Assembly (NCBI GenBank): GCA_021646465.1
Contig: SOET01000021.1
Coordinates: 1-64,000, forward strand
DNA: 64,000 nt
Source of the DNA: Candidatus Kuenenia hertensis
GTDB taxonomy: Bacteria > Planctomycetota > Brocadiia > Brocadiales > Brocadiaceae
Reading direction: 5' to 3'
The notes beneath the pieces were generated by a model. The model ran no database searches. It was given only the letters and a program-made list of their open reading frames with translations, and was not told the DNA's origin. Each line of letters opens with the position of its first letter. The first letter of the stretch is position 1. Made by a program: the position numbers and the translations under genes. Below are positions 45,916 to 55,814 of this stretch, in pieces.

Positions 45916-46368
45916 TTAAGCTAACGAACTTTTCTCCGCAATCCCAAAAGTCAAAGCCGCTTTAGCGGCGATCTTTTCCTGAACTTTCACTACAGATTGA
46001 ACAATAGCACCTCTTGATACAATTTTTTCAACGAAAACTTCTATGGTAAGTTGATCACCAGGGATGACAGGTTTTGTAAATCTGGCATTACTAACCGACG
46101 CCAGTAAAAAAACCGTATCTCCATCGCTGTTTTTGGAAGGAAGGCTTTTCTTAAAAAGAATTATGGAAGCCTGCGCCATTGCCTCAAGAATCAAAACGCC
46201 TGGCATTATGGCAAAATCAGGGAAATGTCCAACAAAGACAGGTTCATTACCGGAAATATTTTTTACACAAACTATTCTCTTGCCTTCTTCGAACTCAATC
46301 GCTCTATCAATAAATATAAAGGGATATTTTTGAGGAAGAAGAGATCGTATTTCCTCAAAAAGTATCAT
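45916..46368 (-). CDS. FabZ-like 3-hydroxyacyl-ACP dehydratase in the candidate ladderane operon
   Basis: This is a hot-dog fold dehydratase with the catalytic histidine in [14 protein letters not shown] and the glutamate in LEAMAQ. The N-terminus [20 protein letters not shown] is typical of FabZ. I chose ATG 46368; a longer frame to 46425 would run into the ACP gene. It lies directly between the acyl carrier protein and the ketosynthase genes. The product would be a trans-2-enoyl-ACP. No enoyl reductase is encoded in this operon, which fits synthesis of a polyunsaturated chain. Confidence 0.9.
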   Translation of the reverse strand: MILFEEIRSLLPQKYPFIFIDRAIEFEEGKRIVCVKNISGNEPVFVGHFPDFAIMPGVLILEAMAQASIILFKKSLPSKNSDGDTVFLLASVSNARFTKPVIPGDQLTIEVFVEKIVSRGAIVQSVVKVQEKIAAKAALTFGIAEKSSLA

Positions 46369-46414
46369 GTTGAATATCTCTTTTCTCTCATTGCGCAATA
46401 ATTTCAAATGACAA

Positions 46415-46678
46415 TTACTTCTCACTCTCCGCCAAAACCGATTTTGTTAAATCAATTGTGGCACTTAAAGAAGTGATATCTACTAGCTTTTCTTCGGGAA
46501 TCTGCACTTTAAATTTCTTTTCTATAAGAGCTAAAATCTCTAGTGCTAAAAGAGAATCAATTTCAAGGTCTTGAAAGAAATTCGCATCTCTTTTATCCCA
46601 GATTTCTTTTTCGTCCAGCTCAGTAACCTCTGCAACTATAGAGGTTACACCTTTTTCAATCTCTTCGTCGTTCAACAT
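46415..46678 (-). CDS. Acyl carrier protein
   Basis: This 87-residue acyl carrier protein has the phosphopantetheine serine in EIDSLLALEI (Ser42) and a helical acidic fold. The ATG at 46678 has AAGGAGGAC just upstream, which decides it over the frame start at 46735. It is the first gene of the operon and probably carries the nascent chain for FabZ and the ketosynthases. It is likely dedicated to this pathway rather than the housekeeping ACP, because no other housekeeping fatty acid gene lies beside it. Confidence 0.93.
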   Translation of the reverse strand: MLNDEEIEKGVTSIVAEVTELDEKEIWDKRDANFFQDLEIDSLLALEILALIEKKFKVQIPEEKLVDITSLSATIDLTKSVLAESEK

Positions 46679-46752
46679 AGTCCTCCTTTTAATATTTTTC
46701 CTATAAAATCCTAAATCCACCTTATCTTCGTACAAAAATCTATAGGAGAATC

Positions 46753-46781
46753 ATGGTAGCAGACACAAATTATATTGTCAA
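46753..46781 (-). promoter_or_regulatory. Sigma70-type promoter of the ACP-to-radical-SAM operon
   Basis: On the minus strand TTGACA (46781-46776), 17-bp spacer, TACCAT (46758-46753). It gives a leader of about 70 nt before the ACP gene. Confidence 0.65.
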
Positions 46782-46810
46782 TAATATTCTTTATTTCTGC
46801 CAATATTACA

Positions 46811-46839
46811 TTGAATTTATCTTTTGATGAATGTACTAT
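46811..46839 (+). promoter_or_regulatory. Sigma70-type promoter of icd
   Basis: TTGAAT (46811-46816), 17-bp spacer, TACTAT (46834-46839), facing icd. It forms a divergent pair with the operon promoter 30 bp away. Confidence 0.55.
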
Positions 46840-46892
46840 AGCCTTCTTTTTAAATTGAAAACAAATTTAACCGATGAACAGGAGGATTGATC

Positions 46893-48140
46893 TTGGTACG
46901 AAGAAAACAGAAGTTGTCAAAAAACGGTAATGCTATAAAGAAAGAGAAATCGCATTTGCTTGTGCCCAATGACCCTATTATTCCTTTTATTTGCGGCGAT
47001 GGCACTGGCCCTGATATATGGAACGCTTCTGTGCGAGTGTTTGATGCAGCGGTCAGAATTTCATATAAAAACAAAAAAAGGGTTTACTGGATGGAAGTAC
47101 TGGCAGGCGAAAAGGCATATAATGAATGTGGTGAATGGTTGCCTAAAGATACCATAAATGCCATTAAAAAATATAAGGTTGCAATCAAGGGGCCACTGAC
47201 AACTCCTGTTGGAGGTGGGATTCGGAGTCTTAATGTCACGCTTCGCCAGGAACTTGATTTATATGCATGTGTCCGCCCTGTCCGCTATTTTGAAGGTGTT
47301 CCCAGTCCGGTAAAATCACCGGAAAAATTAAACGTAATCATTTTTCGTGAAAATACAGAAGATGTTTATGCGGGTATCGAATACAAAAAAGGTTCTCCTG
47401 AAGCGAAAAAACTCACCGCATTTTTAGAAAAAGAACTCAAGAAAAAAATCAGAAAAGACTCTGGCATTGGCATTAAGCCGATCAGCGTAACAGGTACCAA
47501 GAGGTTGGTAAGGCGTGCGATTCAGTATGCCATCGATCAAAAAAAATGCAGTGTAACCCTCATGCACAAAGGCAATATCATGAAGTATACAGAAGGCGCC
47601 TTTCGTGAATGGGGTTACGACGTTGCCAGAGAAGAATTCTCAAAGTTTGTAATAACGGAAGAGGAAGTATACACAAAATATAAAGGAAAGGCGCCAAAAA
47701 ACAAGGTCGTGATAAAGGATAGAATTGCAGATGCAATGTTTCAGCAAGTACTCCTTAGGCCGGAAGAATATAGTGTTATTGCCACTCCAAATTTAAACGG
47801 CGATTATATCTCAGATGCTTGCGCCGCACAGGTTGGCGGATTAGGCATGGCGCCGGGATCCAATATCGGCGATAATGCGGCAATATTCGAAGCAACACAT
47901 GGTACCGCTCCAAAATATGCCGGAAAAGATGTTGTTAATCCCAGCTCGGTAATTTTATCAGGAGTTATGATGTTTGAACACATTGGATGGGATAAAACTG
48001 CGAAGGTAATCATAATGGCATTAGAAAAAACTATTCGGCAAAAAACGGTAACCTATGATTTGGAACGGCAAATGGAAGGTGCCAAATTACTAAAATGTTC
48101 AGAGTTTGCAGACAGAATAATCGCAAATATGTCACAATAA
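46893..48140 (+). CDS. icd: NADP-type isocitrate dehydrogenase
   Basis: The enzyme oxidatively decarboxylates isocitrate to 2-oxoglutarate, the carbon skeleton for GS/GOGAT ammonium assimilation further along this window. It has [40 protein letters not shown]-equivalent DAMFQQ and [13 protein letters not shown]. About 415 residues, normal for the E. coli-type homodimeric enzyme. The TTG at 46893 has AGGAGG seven bases upstream. The frame-opening TTG at 46887 lies too close to that site. It is followed by mdh after ~100 bp. Confidence 0.95.
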   Translation: MVRRKQKLSKNGNAIKKEKSHLLVPNDPIIPFICGDGTGPDIWNASVRVFDAAVRISYKNKKRVYWMEVLAGEKAYNECGEWLPKDTINAIKKYKVAIKGPLTTPVGGGIRSLNVTLRQELDLYACVRPVRYFEGVPSPVKSPEKLNVIIFRENTEDVYAGIEYKKGSPEAKKLTAFLEKELKKKIRKDSGIGIKPISVTGTKRLVRRAIQYAIDQKKCSVTLMHKGNIMKYTEGAFREWGYDVAREEFSKFVITEEEVYTKYKGKAPKNKVVIKDRIADAMFQQVLLRPEEYSVIATPNLNGDYISDACAAQVGGLGMAPGSNIGDNAAIFEATHGTAPKYAGKDVVNPSSVILSGVMMFEHIGWDKTAKVIIMALEKTIRQKTVTYDLERQMEGAKLLKCSEFADRIIANMSQ

Positions 48141-48242
48141 GAACATGACGCATAATAAATTTTTCAAAAATGATTTTTTTTAACATTCCTAAATTTTATA
48201 ATTACATTATTCATTCATCGCAAAAACCAATGGAGTTTTGTT

Positions 48243-49184
48243 ATGACCAGAAAGAAGATAACCATTATCGGCGCCGGGAATGTTGGCGCCACAATAGCAC
48301 AACGCCTTGCGGAAAAGAACCTTGGAGATATCGTACTTTTAGACATAATACAAGATATGCCGCAAGGAAAGGCATTAGATATCGCCGAAACAGGCCCGCT
48401 TTACTATTTTGATTTTAAAATAACAGGAACGAACGGATATGAGGAAACAAAAGATTCCGACATTGTAATTATTACCTCAGGGGTTGCAAGAAAGCCAGGA
48501 ATGAGCAGAGATGATTTACTCAATATAAATGTTGGAATAGTAAAGGGTGTAGTTGAAAACATTGCAAGAACCTCACCGAACGCCATTCTTATTTTAGTAT
48601 CCAATCCATTAGACGCTATGACATATGTAGCATACAAAATCAGTAATTTCTCAAAAAATCGTGTTGTCGGAATGGCTGGTATTTTAGATGCCGCACGTTT
48701 TAGTACCTTTATCGCTGCTGAACTGAATGTTTCCGTGGAAAATATTCATGCCTTTGTTCTTGGAGGACATGGAGATACTATGGTGCCATCCACCCGATAT
48801 ACTACTGTTGCCGGTATTTCCATAGAAGAATTAATTTCACAGGAACGATTAAAAGAAATTGTTATGCGAACAAGAAACGGCGGCGCAGAAATTGTTAATT
48901 TACTTAAAACCGGCAGTGCGTTTTATGCACCTTCTGCAGCTGTTGCAGAAATGGTTGAGGCTATCTTAAAAGACAAAAGAAAGATATTGCCGTGCGCCGC
49001 TTTATGTGAAGGAGAATATGGAATAGAGAATCTTTTTGTCGGCGTTCCTGTAATACTTGGAGCCAAGGGAGTTGAAGGAATTTTTGAAATCAGGCTTAAC
49101 GAAGAAGAGTCTAATGCTTTACAAAAATCTGCTAATGAAGTAGAAAAATTATGCAATAAAGTAGACGCATTATTAGGGCTTTAA
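48243..49184 (+). CDS. mdh: Malate dehydrogenase
   Basis: The lactate-dehydrogenase-like malate dehydrogenase interconverts malate and oxaloacetate with NAD. It has the [10 protein letters not shown] nucleotide loop, LDI aspartate, [15 protein letters not shown] (mobile-loop arginines), VSNPLD, and the catalytic histidine in [11 protein letters not shown]. Its 313 residues are typical of this bacterial type. It lies after icd on the same strand, a small TCA-cycle cluster. Confidence 0.95.
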   Translation: MTRKKITIIGAGNVGATIAQRLAEKNLGDIVLLDIIQDMPQGKALDIAETGPLYYFDFKITGTNGYEETKDSDIVIITSGVARKPGMSRDDLLNINVGIVKGVVENIARTSPNAILILVSNPLDAMTYVAYKISNFSKNRVVGMAGILDAARFSTFIAAELNVSVENIHAFVLGGHGDTMVPSTRYTTVAGISIEELISQERLKEIVMRTRNGGAEIVNLLKTGSAFYAPSAAVAEMVEAILKDKRKILPCAALCEGEYGIENLFVGVPVILGAKGVEGIFEIRLNEEESNALQKSANEVEKLCNKVDALLGL

Positions 49185-49205
49185 ATCATTGTCTGGAGGT
49201 TGAAA

Positions 49206-50744
49206 ATGGTCACATTATTCAACTCAAAATATTCAAACAGTATGATCCGGAATATATCTTTGAGCAATTTTTTCCTACCAGCATGTTTCAACATTATCTC
49301 CTATAATTCATTTTTTAAAATTTCAAAGAATATATTCTCCCTAAAGAAACCCATATTAATTATTCTGCTGGCGATTGTTATTTTAGCAATACCCTCAATA
49401 TCCATAGCATCAGATAACGAAGAATCGGTATTCGGGTATCATCCTGCCTCCATCTTTGAAGATGGGTATCGAAACAATGGTTATGAAGACGCTGAGTTTA
49501 TAGGAGTAAATTGGACCCGTCAAGCGACACCCGCATACTGGTCAATAATCCAACCAGATATCACAACACAAGAATACGACTTTGAATTCCATGATGAACA
49601 ATGGGGTTCCGTACCTGTAAGCATTTCCATAATGGGAGATTTAGCACCTGGACAAGACCGCATGGTAGAAAATTCATGGCTGCCAATCGACGAAGATTTA
49701 TACGCTGCATTTGTAAAAGCAACTGTTGAACGTTATGACGGGGACGGCATAGATGATATGCCAGGTCTCGAAAATCCTATAAAATATTGGCAAGTATGCA
49801 ACGAATTTGGAGACACAGAATGGTCTGACTTTGCAGATTTGCAACGAATTACTTATTTGGCTATCAAAGACGCATGTTCCGAATGTTACGTATTGTTTGC
49901 AGGCATTCAAAGCCTTTCCTATGCTTACATGCCTCGTTTCGAAGAAAAATACGGAACAACCATTAAAGAATTAAACGGCAGGTACCTTGATATAATCGAT
50001 TTCCACTGGTATGAAGAAGGTAATGGAGGATACAAACTTAAGGATAATACATCCGGTAATGACATTCTCAATTTTATTCGCAATTACTTTGTCGAAAGCG
50101 GTTTTCCCGAAAATATTCCCATCTGGTCAACGGAGATGGGTACTTATTCCGGGGAGCCAATGGGGTTACCGTATCAAACAGAACATGAACAGGCAACAGA
50201 CAACTTTAAACGTTACATTTATGGCCTTTCCAGAGGAATATCTAAAATCTTCCAATCTTATGGTTTGATGGAGGGCTGGCATGATGAAGATACAATATTT
50301 GATCATACGGGATTGATCTACGAAGGGAAAAATTCTGATGATCTCGGTTTAGGGGTCAAAAAACTTGGATACTATTCTTATAAAAAAATGACCGAAATGC
50401 TTGCTAATGCTAATTTCTCAACATTAGAAATGATACATGACGGCACTCTATCTGACTTGGTCTATATCTTCAAAGTAGAAAAAGAAAATGAACCTCTTTA
50501 CATTGCCTGGTGGGACTATTTTGATGATCCTAACTATTCGCCTCGCGCAAGAAAACGGGTAAATTTAAACGGCCTTAACGGGAGATCAGTAACTATTACC
50601 AAAGTTGTTCCTGATTTTGTGTACGGGAAAGACGTTGATGATTATAGTTCCGCATTCACTGTTAATACACGCCGCATACGGAGAGGAAATGCCAGAATTT
50701 TATTGGATGAAACTCCTGTCTTTATTACTATTTCAAGCAACTAA
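49206..50744 (+). CDS. Secreted clan-A glycoside-hydrolase-like protein
   Basis: The 512-residue protein has a long N-terminus with one hydrophobic segment (PILIILLAIVILAIPSISIA) followed by a predicted (beta/alpha)8 glycosidase domain. The acid/base glutamate is likely in YWQVCNEFGD and the nucleophile in IWSTEMGTYSG, the spacing expected of retaining clan GH-A enzymes. A C-terminal beta-sandwich-like part follows. The family (GH39-like or unassigned) and substrate are not resolved. Start at ATG 49206 behind GGAGG. It is 21 bp after mdh but functionally separate. Confidence 0.7.
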   Translation: MVTLFNSKYSNSMIRNISLSNFFLPACFNIISYNSFFKISKNIFSLKKPILIILLAIVILAIPSISIASDNEESVFGYHPASIFEDGYRNNGYEDAEFIGVNWTRQATPAYWSIIQPDITTQEYDFEFHDEQWGSVPVSISIMGDLAPGQDRMVENSWLPIDEDLYAAFVKATVERYDGDGIDDMPGLENPIKYWQVCNEFGDTEWSDFADLQRITYLAIKDACSECYVLFAGIQSLSYAYMPRFEEKYGTTIKELNGRYLDIIDFHWYEEGNGGYKLKDNTSGNDILNFIRNYFVESGFPENIPIWSTEMGTYSGEPMGLPYQTEHEQATDNFKRYIYGLSRGISKIFQSYGLMEGWHDEDTIFDHTGLIYEGKNSDDLGLGVKKLGYYSYKKMTEMLANANFSTLEMIHDGTLSDLVYIFKVEKENEPLYIAWWDYFDDPNYSPRARKRVNLNGLNGRSVTITKVVPDFVYGKDVDDYSSAFTVNTRRIRRGNARILLDETPVFITISSN

Positions 50745-50839
50745 TATCTTAAATAACTCCGTTTTTCTATAAGATAGCAAAGTTGACTGAAATGCAGAAT
50801 AATCTTTGGTTTTATCTTACTCTTTATAAAAAAATAATT

Positions 50840-51679
50840 TTAGCGGTAAAGTAATATAGGACAATTTGTATGTCTCATTACCCTTACCGTCGTGCTTCCT
50901 AAAATCATTTCCTGAAGTTTGGAATGTCCATACGCCCCCATGACTAATAAATCGCAGTTGTCTTTGCATGCATCCTGTATCCCCTTTGCATGATCCTTTC
51001 CTTCTATTGCAACAATATTTGCAGAAAGACCAAGACCATCGAGAAACGTTTTTGCTTTGGATAAGATATTCAAGGCTTTTTCCCTGGTATCATCAACACA
51101 AATTAATGTTACATTTAATTCCATTAATTGTGCCATTTCGGCCCCGATTTTCAAAGCCTTATCTGCAAACGAGCTCCCGTCATATGCGATTATCATGTTA
51201 CAAAATGGTTTAAATCCCGACGGTGTTATAAGCACTGGCTTGTGTGTCTTTCGCACTACGAATTCTACGTTTGAACCAAGAAAGACATCTCGCCATTCGG
51301 CGTGAGCTCCCATTTTCCCCATAACAATCAGATCATAATTTGCTGATGATTTGACAATTTCATGATTTACAATACCCTCTTGTATTTCACGGGTAAAGGG
51401 TATTCCCGCTTGTATACACTTTCCTTCTACCTGGTTCAAAGCAGCATCTGCTTTCGAATTAAGCATTTCTCTGACTGTTTGATTAAACGTCCCATAGGGA
51501 ACCATGCCACCAATGCTTGTACCAATGTCGTGAATCAAAGGACCTGCCAGAATTTTAATATCTTTTACAAATAATCCATGAACGTTTGCATTAGTTGTCT
51601 TCGCGATACTTATAGCATAATCAGCCGCAGCAAGGCTATTATCGGAACCATCTGTAGGAACTATAATTTGTTTTAACAT
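50840..51679 (-). CDS. Tandem universal stress protein (UspA family)
   Basis: Two Usp domains of ~140 residues follow each other. The first begins IIVPTDGSDNSLAAADYA and the second NMIIAYDGSSFADKALKIG. The second ends with the ATP-binding pattern VMGAYGHSKLQEMILGSTTVRVMRH, and the first has GKMGAHAEWRDVFLGSNVEFVVRK. Such proteins bind ATP and help in stress survival. GAAGG precedes the ATG. A good promoter lies upstream. Confidence 0.92.
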   Translation of the reverse strand: MLKQIIVPTDGSDNSLAAADYAISIAKTTNANVHGLFVKDIKILAGPLIHDIGTSIGGMVPYGTFNQTVREMLNSKADAALNQVEGKCIQAGIPFTREIQEGIVNHEIVKSSANYDLIVMGKMGAHAEWRDVFLGSNVEFVVRKTHKPVLITPSGFKPFCNMIIAYDGSSFADKALKIGAEMAQLMELNVTLICVDDTREKALNILSKAKTFLDGLGLSANIVAIEGKDHAKGIQDACKDNCDLLVMGAYGHSKLQEMILGSTTVRVMRHTNCPILLYR

Positions 51680-51753
51680 AGGAGACCTTCAAATTATTAA
51701 ATTATTTGCAATCGATTAAGTTATTTTTGAATATATTGTACAAAAGCAATTTG

Positions 51754-51782
51754 ATTATTACGTTGTGCAAAATTTTTGTCAA
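51754..51782 (-). promoter_or_regulatory. Sigma70-type promoter of the universal stress protein gene
   Basis: On the minus strand TTGACA (51782-51777), 17-bp spacer, AATAAT (51759-51754), giving a leader of about 70 nt. Confidence 0.6.
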
Positions 51783-52017
51783 GTTAAATATGAATTATAA
51801 AGTACATCTTCTTCGGCAATCACAATTTTTTTCTGTTGTATCTGTAACTTTTCAGTTGATAAAAAATTATAATATATGTGTCCCTCATCAATCTCTGAAT
51901 TTGCTTTAATTTAATGAGATTTCAGCACTTCTCATACCTTTATAAACTCTATCATCCACCTGGACAGATATGTCAATGTGTTGCGTTTTATTTCTTATTT
52001 TTTTAACCACTTTGAGC

Positions 52018-52045
52018 TTGACATTGCGTTCGATCGATATATAAT
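52018..52045 (+). promoter_or_regulatory. Perfect-consensus sigma70 promoter ahead of a 55-residue ORF
   Basis: TTGACA (52018-52023), 16-bp spacer, TATAAT (52040-52045). Both hexamers match the consensus exactly. The start site would be near 52052, giving about 65 nt of leader before the ORF at 52117. Confidence 0.7.
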
Positions 52046-52116
52046 TTTTTATCGATTTTTTATTTATTTGTAATTGTTACATTTGAAGTAATTTGTAAGC
52101 AGGAGAAAGTAATAAA

Positions 52117-52284
52117 ATGATTTTAGGGGCCAATCATTCTACTGATAAACAAGCAAAAAAAATTGAACGTTTATCATTCATCAAAGAAAGATATAAGAAG
52201 TTAGTACTTGAACCAAGAAAAGAAATTGAATTTGAAATTGAGAGAGCACTTGATGATGAGGATGTCGACATGGAACCTTCTTAA
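52117..52284 (+). CDS. Small charged protein of unknown function (55 aa)
   Basis: The ORF runs from ATG 52117 to TAA 52284 behind AGGAGA about 11 bases upstream. The product is hydrophilic and helical, with alternating Lys/Glu segments (KKIERLSFIKERYKKLVL; then EIEFEIERALDDEDVDM). It has an acidic C-terminus, no cysteine and no membrane segment. The perfect promoter upstream supports expression. No family is recognised. It could be a small regulator, an antitoxin-like protein or a structural peptide. Confidence 0.6.
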   Translation: MILGANHSTDKQAKKIERLSFIKERYKKLVLEPRKEIEFEIERALDDEDVDMEPS

Positions 52285-52372
52285 CATAACTTCATTGTCT
52301 CAATATCACTTACATCATTCCTGGAGTAGATCCAGTATAATTTTCCATTTCATGCGGGTAATATTTTCTTTA

Positions 52373-53482
52373 TTATCTATAATTTAACACACCCTCCATC
52401 ATGACATCATCTGAAAATCTATAGTGCCTTACTTCATTTATTTTCAAAGCATCGCAAACGTTATCAACTCCCTTACCCAATACAGGAGAGGCCCCCCCCT
52501 TTCCTCCAATTATGACAGGGGCAATGAATGCGATAATTTTATCCGCAAGACGTTCTTCCAGTATTGCGGTAATTATTTTACTGCCACCTTCTACCAGAAT
52601 ATTGGTCAACTTCCTTGATCCCAGTGCTAAAAAGAGTTCTCTCAAATCAACATGATCGTAATCACCATTTGTTTCTATAACCGTACATCCTGCCTGCCTT
52701 AATATCTCAACATTCTTCTTTGCCGCATTTTTGCTCACTCCGACAATTATTTCACTTTGCTGAACCGTCCTGATAAGCGCAGATGTTAAGGGAAGCGAGG
52801 CCTTGCTATCAACAATTATTCTTTTTGGATTTCTCCCCCCATCAAATCGGCATGTCAACAGCGGGTCATCTTTCAGAACAGTATTAATTCCTACCATAAC
52901 GCCATCAACCTGACTACGTATTTTATGGACATACCGGCGGGATTCTTCTGACGTAATCCATTTTGAATCACCGGTAACGGTTGCAATTTTACCGTCGATT
53001 GACATCGCCCACTTTATTATTACATAAGGCATGCCCTTCTGAATTAATTTAAAGAACGGAGCGTTAAGCTTTCTGGCCTGGTCTTCCATGACACCCATAC
53101 GTACTTCTATTCCCGCGGCTATTAATTGCTTTATCCCTTTGCCCGAAGTAATCGGATTAGGATCCAGAAACGTGGTCACGACCCTTGTAATTCCCGCTTC
53201 GATTATCGCTGCCACACAAGGCGGAGTTTTACCATGGTGAGCACAAGGTTCCACGGTTACATAGAGCGTAGAGTCTTTACAGTTTCTTCCACCTTCGTCT
53301 ATCGCGTGTGTTTCCGCATGAGCCCCTCCATAGTTCTTATGATAACCTTTTCCCACAATTTTATCGTTTTTAACAATAACAGCGCCAACCATCGGATTTG
53401 GCTCAACCATCCCTCTGCCTTTCTCCGCAAGTTCCAAGGCAAGAGCCATATATTTTTCGTCAATATCTTTTATAGGCAGCAT
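52373..53482 (-). CDS. ribD: Bifunctional riboflavin biosynthesis deaminase/reductase RibD
   Basis: RibD performs the second and third steps of riboflavin synthesis. The N-terminal deaminase (about 1-150) has the zinc motifs GGAHAETHAI and VEPCAHHGKTPPC. The C-terminal reductase (about 150-369) has KWAMSIDGKIATVTGDSKWI, VMVGINTVLKDDPLLTCR and LVEGGSKIITAIL. Length is normal. No other rib gene is next to it. Confidence 0.95.
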   Translation of the reverse strand: MLPIKDIDEKYMALALELAEKGRGMVEPNPMVGAVIVKNDKIVGKGYHKNYGGAHAETHAIDEGGRNCKDSTLYVTVEPCAHHGKTPPCVAAIIEAGITRVVTTFLDPNPITSGKGIKQLIAAGIEVRMGVMEDQARKLNAPFFKLIQKGMPYVIIKWAMSIDGKIATVTGDSKWITSEESRRYVHKIRSQVDGVMVGINTVLKDDPLLTCRFDGGRNPKRIIVDSKASLPLTSALIRTVQQSEIIVGVSKNAAKKNVEILRQAGCTVIETNGDYDHVDLRELFLALGSRKLTNILVEGGSKIITAILEERLADKIIAFIAPVIIGGKGGASPVLGKGVDNVCDALKINEVRHYRFSDDVMMEGVLNYR

Positions 53483-53823
53483 AAAAATATATATTTTTCT
53501 TTAATCTTAATTCCCTGTATTTAGAAAAAATTTAAACCAGTATAGAAAATATTTATAACTATCACCATGATTTTTTGCCAATTTGTTTATCATATTTAAT
53601 CATATACTCTGTAGACGGGTTTCTTGCCAGGCTTTCCGTTTATTATTGTAGTGTCGGGTAAGAAATCCGACCTTAACGTTTGTATTGAAAAAACATCTTT
53701 TAGACGATATAGTATGTAAAAATCTGGAATAAATATTTTAATAGAAAGCATATCTTATTGAAAACAAACCATTTAGAATCACAATCCTTTGGACAATGAA
53801 AAATCCACAATCGAGGTATAACG
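53483..53823. other. Intergenic region with dispersed GTCGGGT hairpin, copy 2
   Basis: The hairpin GTCGGGT (53653-53659)/ATCCGAC (53665-53671) is a near-identical copy of that at 13634-13652, with one C-to-T change kept paired by G-U. The rest is AT-rich with no ORF supported. Confidence 0.5.
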
Positions 53824-54375
53824 ATGCGGATTTTTTTAACAGGCGTAAGTTGTGTCGGAAAGACGACAATCGGCAGGGCTCTGGCGGAACTTCTGTGTGT
53901 GCAGTTTTTTGATCTGGATCATGAAATTGAGACATTCTTTGGTACCAGTATCGAGCGGATACTGGCAAGGTTTCTTACTACCCACTCTTTTCGAAGTGAG
54001 GCCGCGAAGGCGCTGATTCATCTGCTGAATCGTCCGGACAGCCGGGACAGCGTAATAGCCCTCCCACCAAGTGGACTGATGGGAGGATATCTGCAAGCCG
54101 TAAAGAAGTCTGATGGCGTTATCATTGTACTAAACGACAAGCCGGAGAATATCGTAGAGAGGCTCAGGTTCTACGACATAGACTCGAAACCGATCGAGAA
54201 AGACCTGACCACTGATGAGAAACGCCTGTATCAGAAAGAGATTAAAAAGGATATCACTTTTTTACGCAAGAGTTACGAACGGGCGCATTTGCAGATTGAT
54301 ATATCGGGACTTAACATTATGCAGGCGGCAGCCAAAATAAAAGAGTCCTTGGAAATATCCGACAATAAGGCATAA
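53824..54375 (+). CDS. Shikimate-kinase-like P-loop protein
   Basis: The 183-residue protein has a shikimate/gluconate-kinase-like fold. It has Walker A GVSCVGKTT near residue 8, FFDLDHEIE as the substrate-side acidic motif, and a central ALPPSGLMGG in place of the usual GGG motif. A lid-like region with arginine/lysine follows (ERLRFYDIDSKPIEKDL). The key glycine-rich and arginine positions differ from canonical AroK, so another small-molecule kinase is possible. GAGGT precedes the ATG. It is convergent with gltD. Confidence 0.7.
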   Translation: MRIFLTGVSCVGKTTIGRALAELLCVQFFDLDHEIETFFGTSIERILARFLTTHSFRSEAAKALIHLLNRPDSRDSVIALPPSGLMGGYLQAVKKSDGVIIVLNDKPENIVERLRFYDIDSKPIEKDLTTDEKRLYQKEIKKDITFLRKSYERAHLQIDISGLNIMQAAAKIKESLEISDNKA

Positions 54376-54386
54376 AGTATAAAGAA

Positions 54387-55814
54387 TTAAGATGACAGAT
54401 ACTTATGTACCCCTTCGGCAGCCTGTCTTCCTCTGAAAATTGCATCAACAACCAATGTTGCTCCAAGTTCAGCATCACCGGCCACAAAAACACCCGGCAC
54501 ATTCGTCATCATTGTAGTATCGGTTTTTATGTTGCCCCTTTTGTCAAATTCAAGTTTTAGATCCATAAGAAGAGGGCCATGCTCGCAATGCTGAAATCCT
54601 ATCGACAAAAATACAAGCTCAGCAGGAATAATTTTTTCTGTATTTTCTTTTTCCGTGTAAGTGCCGCGTGAACCATCCCTTGGTTTCGTCCATTCAAGTT
54701 CTGCCACTTTCACTCCGGTAAGGTATCCTTTCTCACCGACAAATGCCTTTGTCATATATTTCCATATCCTGTTACATCCTTCTTCCTGCGAAGAACTTGT
54801 TTTAAGGGTTTTTGGTCTTTGCGGCCATGGGTTACAGAGCGGTCTCTCCTTTGGGGGAATATCCTGATAATAGATGTGCGTTACACTTGCGGCGCCCTGC
54901 CTGATACTTGTTCCAATGCAATCCGATCCGGTATCACCACCGCCAATTACAACAACATGTTTTCCTTTTGCCGTAATTGCCTCCTGCTCAGGAATGGCGC
55001 CTCCTGCAACTCTTCTGTTTTGCTGTGTTAAAAACGGCATAGCAAAATGAACACCTTGCAATCCGCGTCCGGGAATTTCAAGGTTTCTGGGAATCAAAGC
55101 GCCAATACAAATAACCACAGCATCGTATGTACGTAATAAATATCGTCCGGAAATATCTACCCCAACATTAACGCTTGTTTCAAAAACAACTCCTTCCGCT
55201 TTGAGTTGCTGCAATCTTCTGTCGAGTACCCAGCGTTCCATTTTAAAATCAGGAATCCCATACCGAAGCATACCTCCGATACGATCCTCCCTTTCGAATA
55301 CAACAACATCATGCCCCTTTCGTGCCAGTTGTTGAGCAGTTGCAAGCCCTGCCGGTCCTGATCCGATGACAGCCACACGTTTTCCTGTTCTTACGGGAGA
55401 AAGTTGTGGTTGAATCCAGCCCTCTTCCCACCCCTTTTCTACAATCTGTTTCTCTATCTGACGAATAGAAACAGCCTCATTGTTTATTGATAAGGTACAT
55501 GACGTTTCACACGGTGCAGGACATAACCGTCCGGTGAAATCAGGAAAATTATTCGTTGAGTGCAGAATCATCAAGGCGCGTTTCCATTGGCCGCGATAGA
55601 TCAGATGATTCCAATCGGGAATTCTGTTTTTTACGGGACATCCGAATGCATGGCATGTTGGTATTCCGCAATCCATACATCGACTTGCCTGGCCTTCCAA
55701 TTCCACAGGTAAAAGTTTTTTCTCAAATTCCTTATAATCAAGGATACGATCATTAACCGGACGTTTTTCACTATTTTTTCTTTTTATTTCTAAAAATCCC
55801 GTTGGTTTACCCAC
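54387..55814 (-). CDS. gltD: Glutamate synthase small subunit
   Basis: GltD passes electrons from NAD(P)H through FAD and iron-sulfur clusters to GltB. It has the N-terminal GKPTGFLEIKR, cysteine cluster CMDCGIPTCHAFGCPVKNRIP, two dinucleotide folds (IGSGPAGLATAQQLARKG; VVIGGGDTGSDC) and the C-terminal GVFVAGDAELGATLVVDAI. The GTG at 55814 has GAGGAGGTG just upstream and overlaps the gltB stop by 8 bases. The longer frame to 55856 is not needed. Confidence 0.95.
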   Translation of the reverse strand: MGKPTGFLEIKRKNSEKRPVNDRILDYKEFEKKLLPVELEGQASRCMDCGIPTCHAFGCPVKNRIPDWNHLIYRGQWKRALMILHSTNNFPDFTGRLCPAPCETSCTLSINNEAVSIRQIEKQIVEKGWEEGWIQPQLSPVRTGKRVAVIGSGPAGLATAQQLARKGHDVVVFEREDRIGGMLRYGIPDFKMERWVLDRRLQQLKAEGVVFETSVNVGVDISGRYLLRTYDAVVICIGALIPRNLEIPGRGLQGVHFAMPFLTQQNRRVAGGAIPEQEAITAKGKHVVVIGGGDTGSDCIGTSIRQGAASVTHIYYQDIPPKERPLCNPWPQRPKTLKTSSSQEEGCNRIWKYMTKAFVGEKGYLTGVKVAELEWTKPRDGSRGTYTEKENTEKIIPAELVFLSIGFQHCEHGPLLMDLKLEFDKRGNIKTDTTMMTNVPGVFVAGDAELGATLVVDAIFRGRQAAEGVHKYLSS

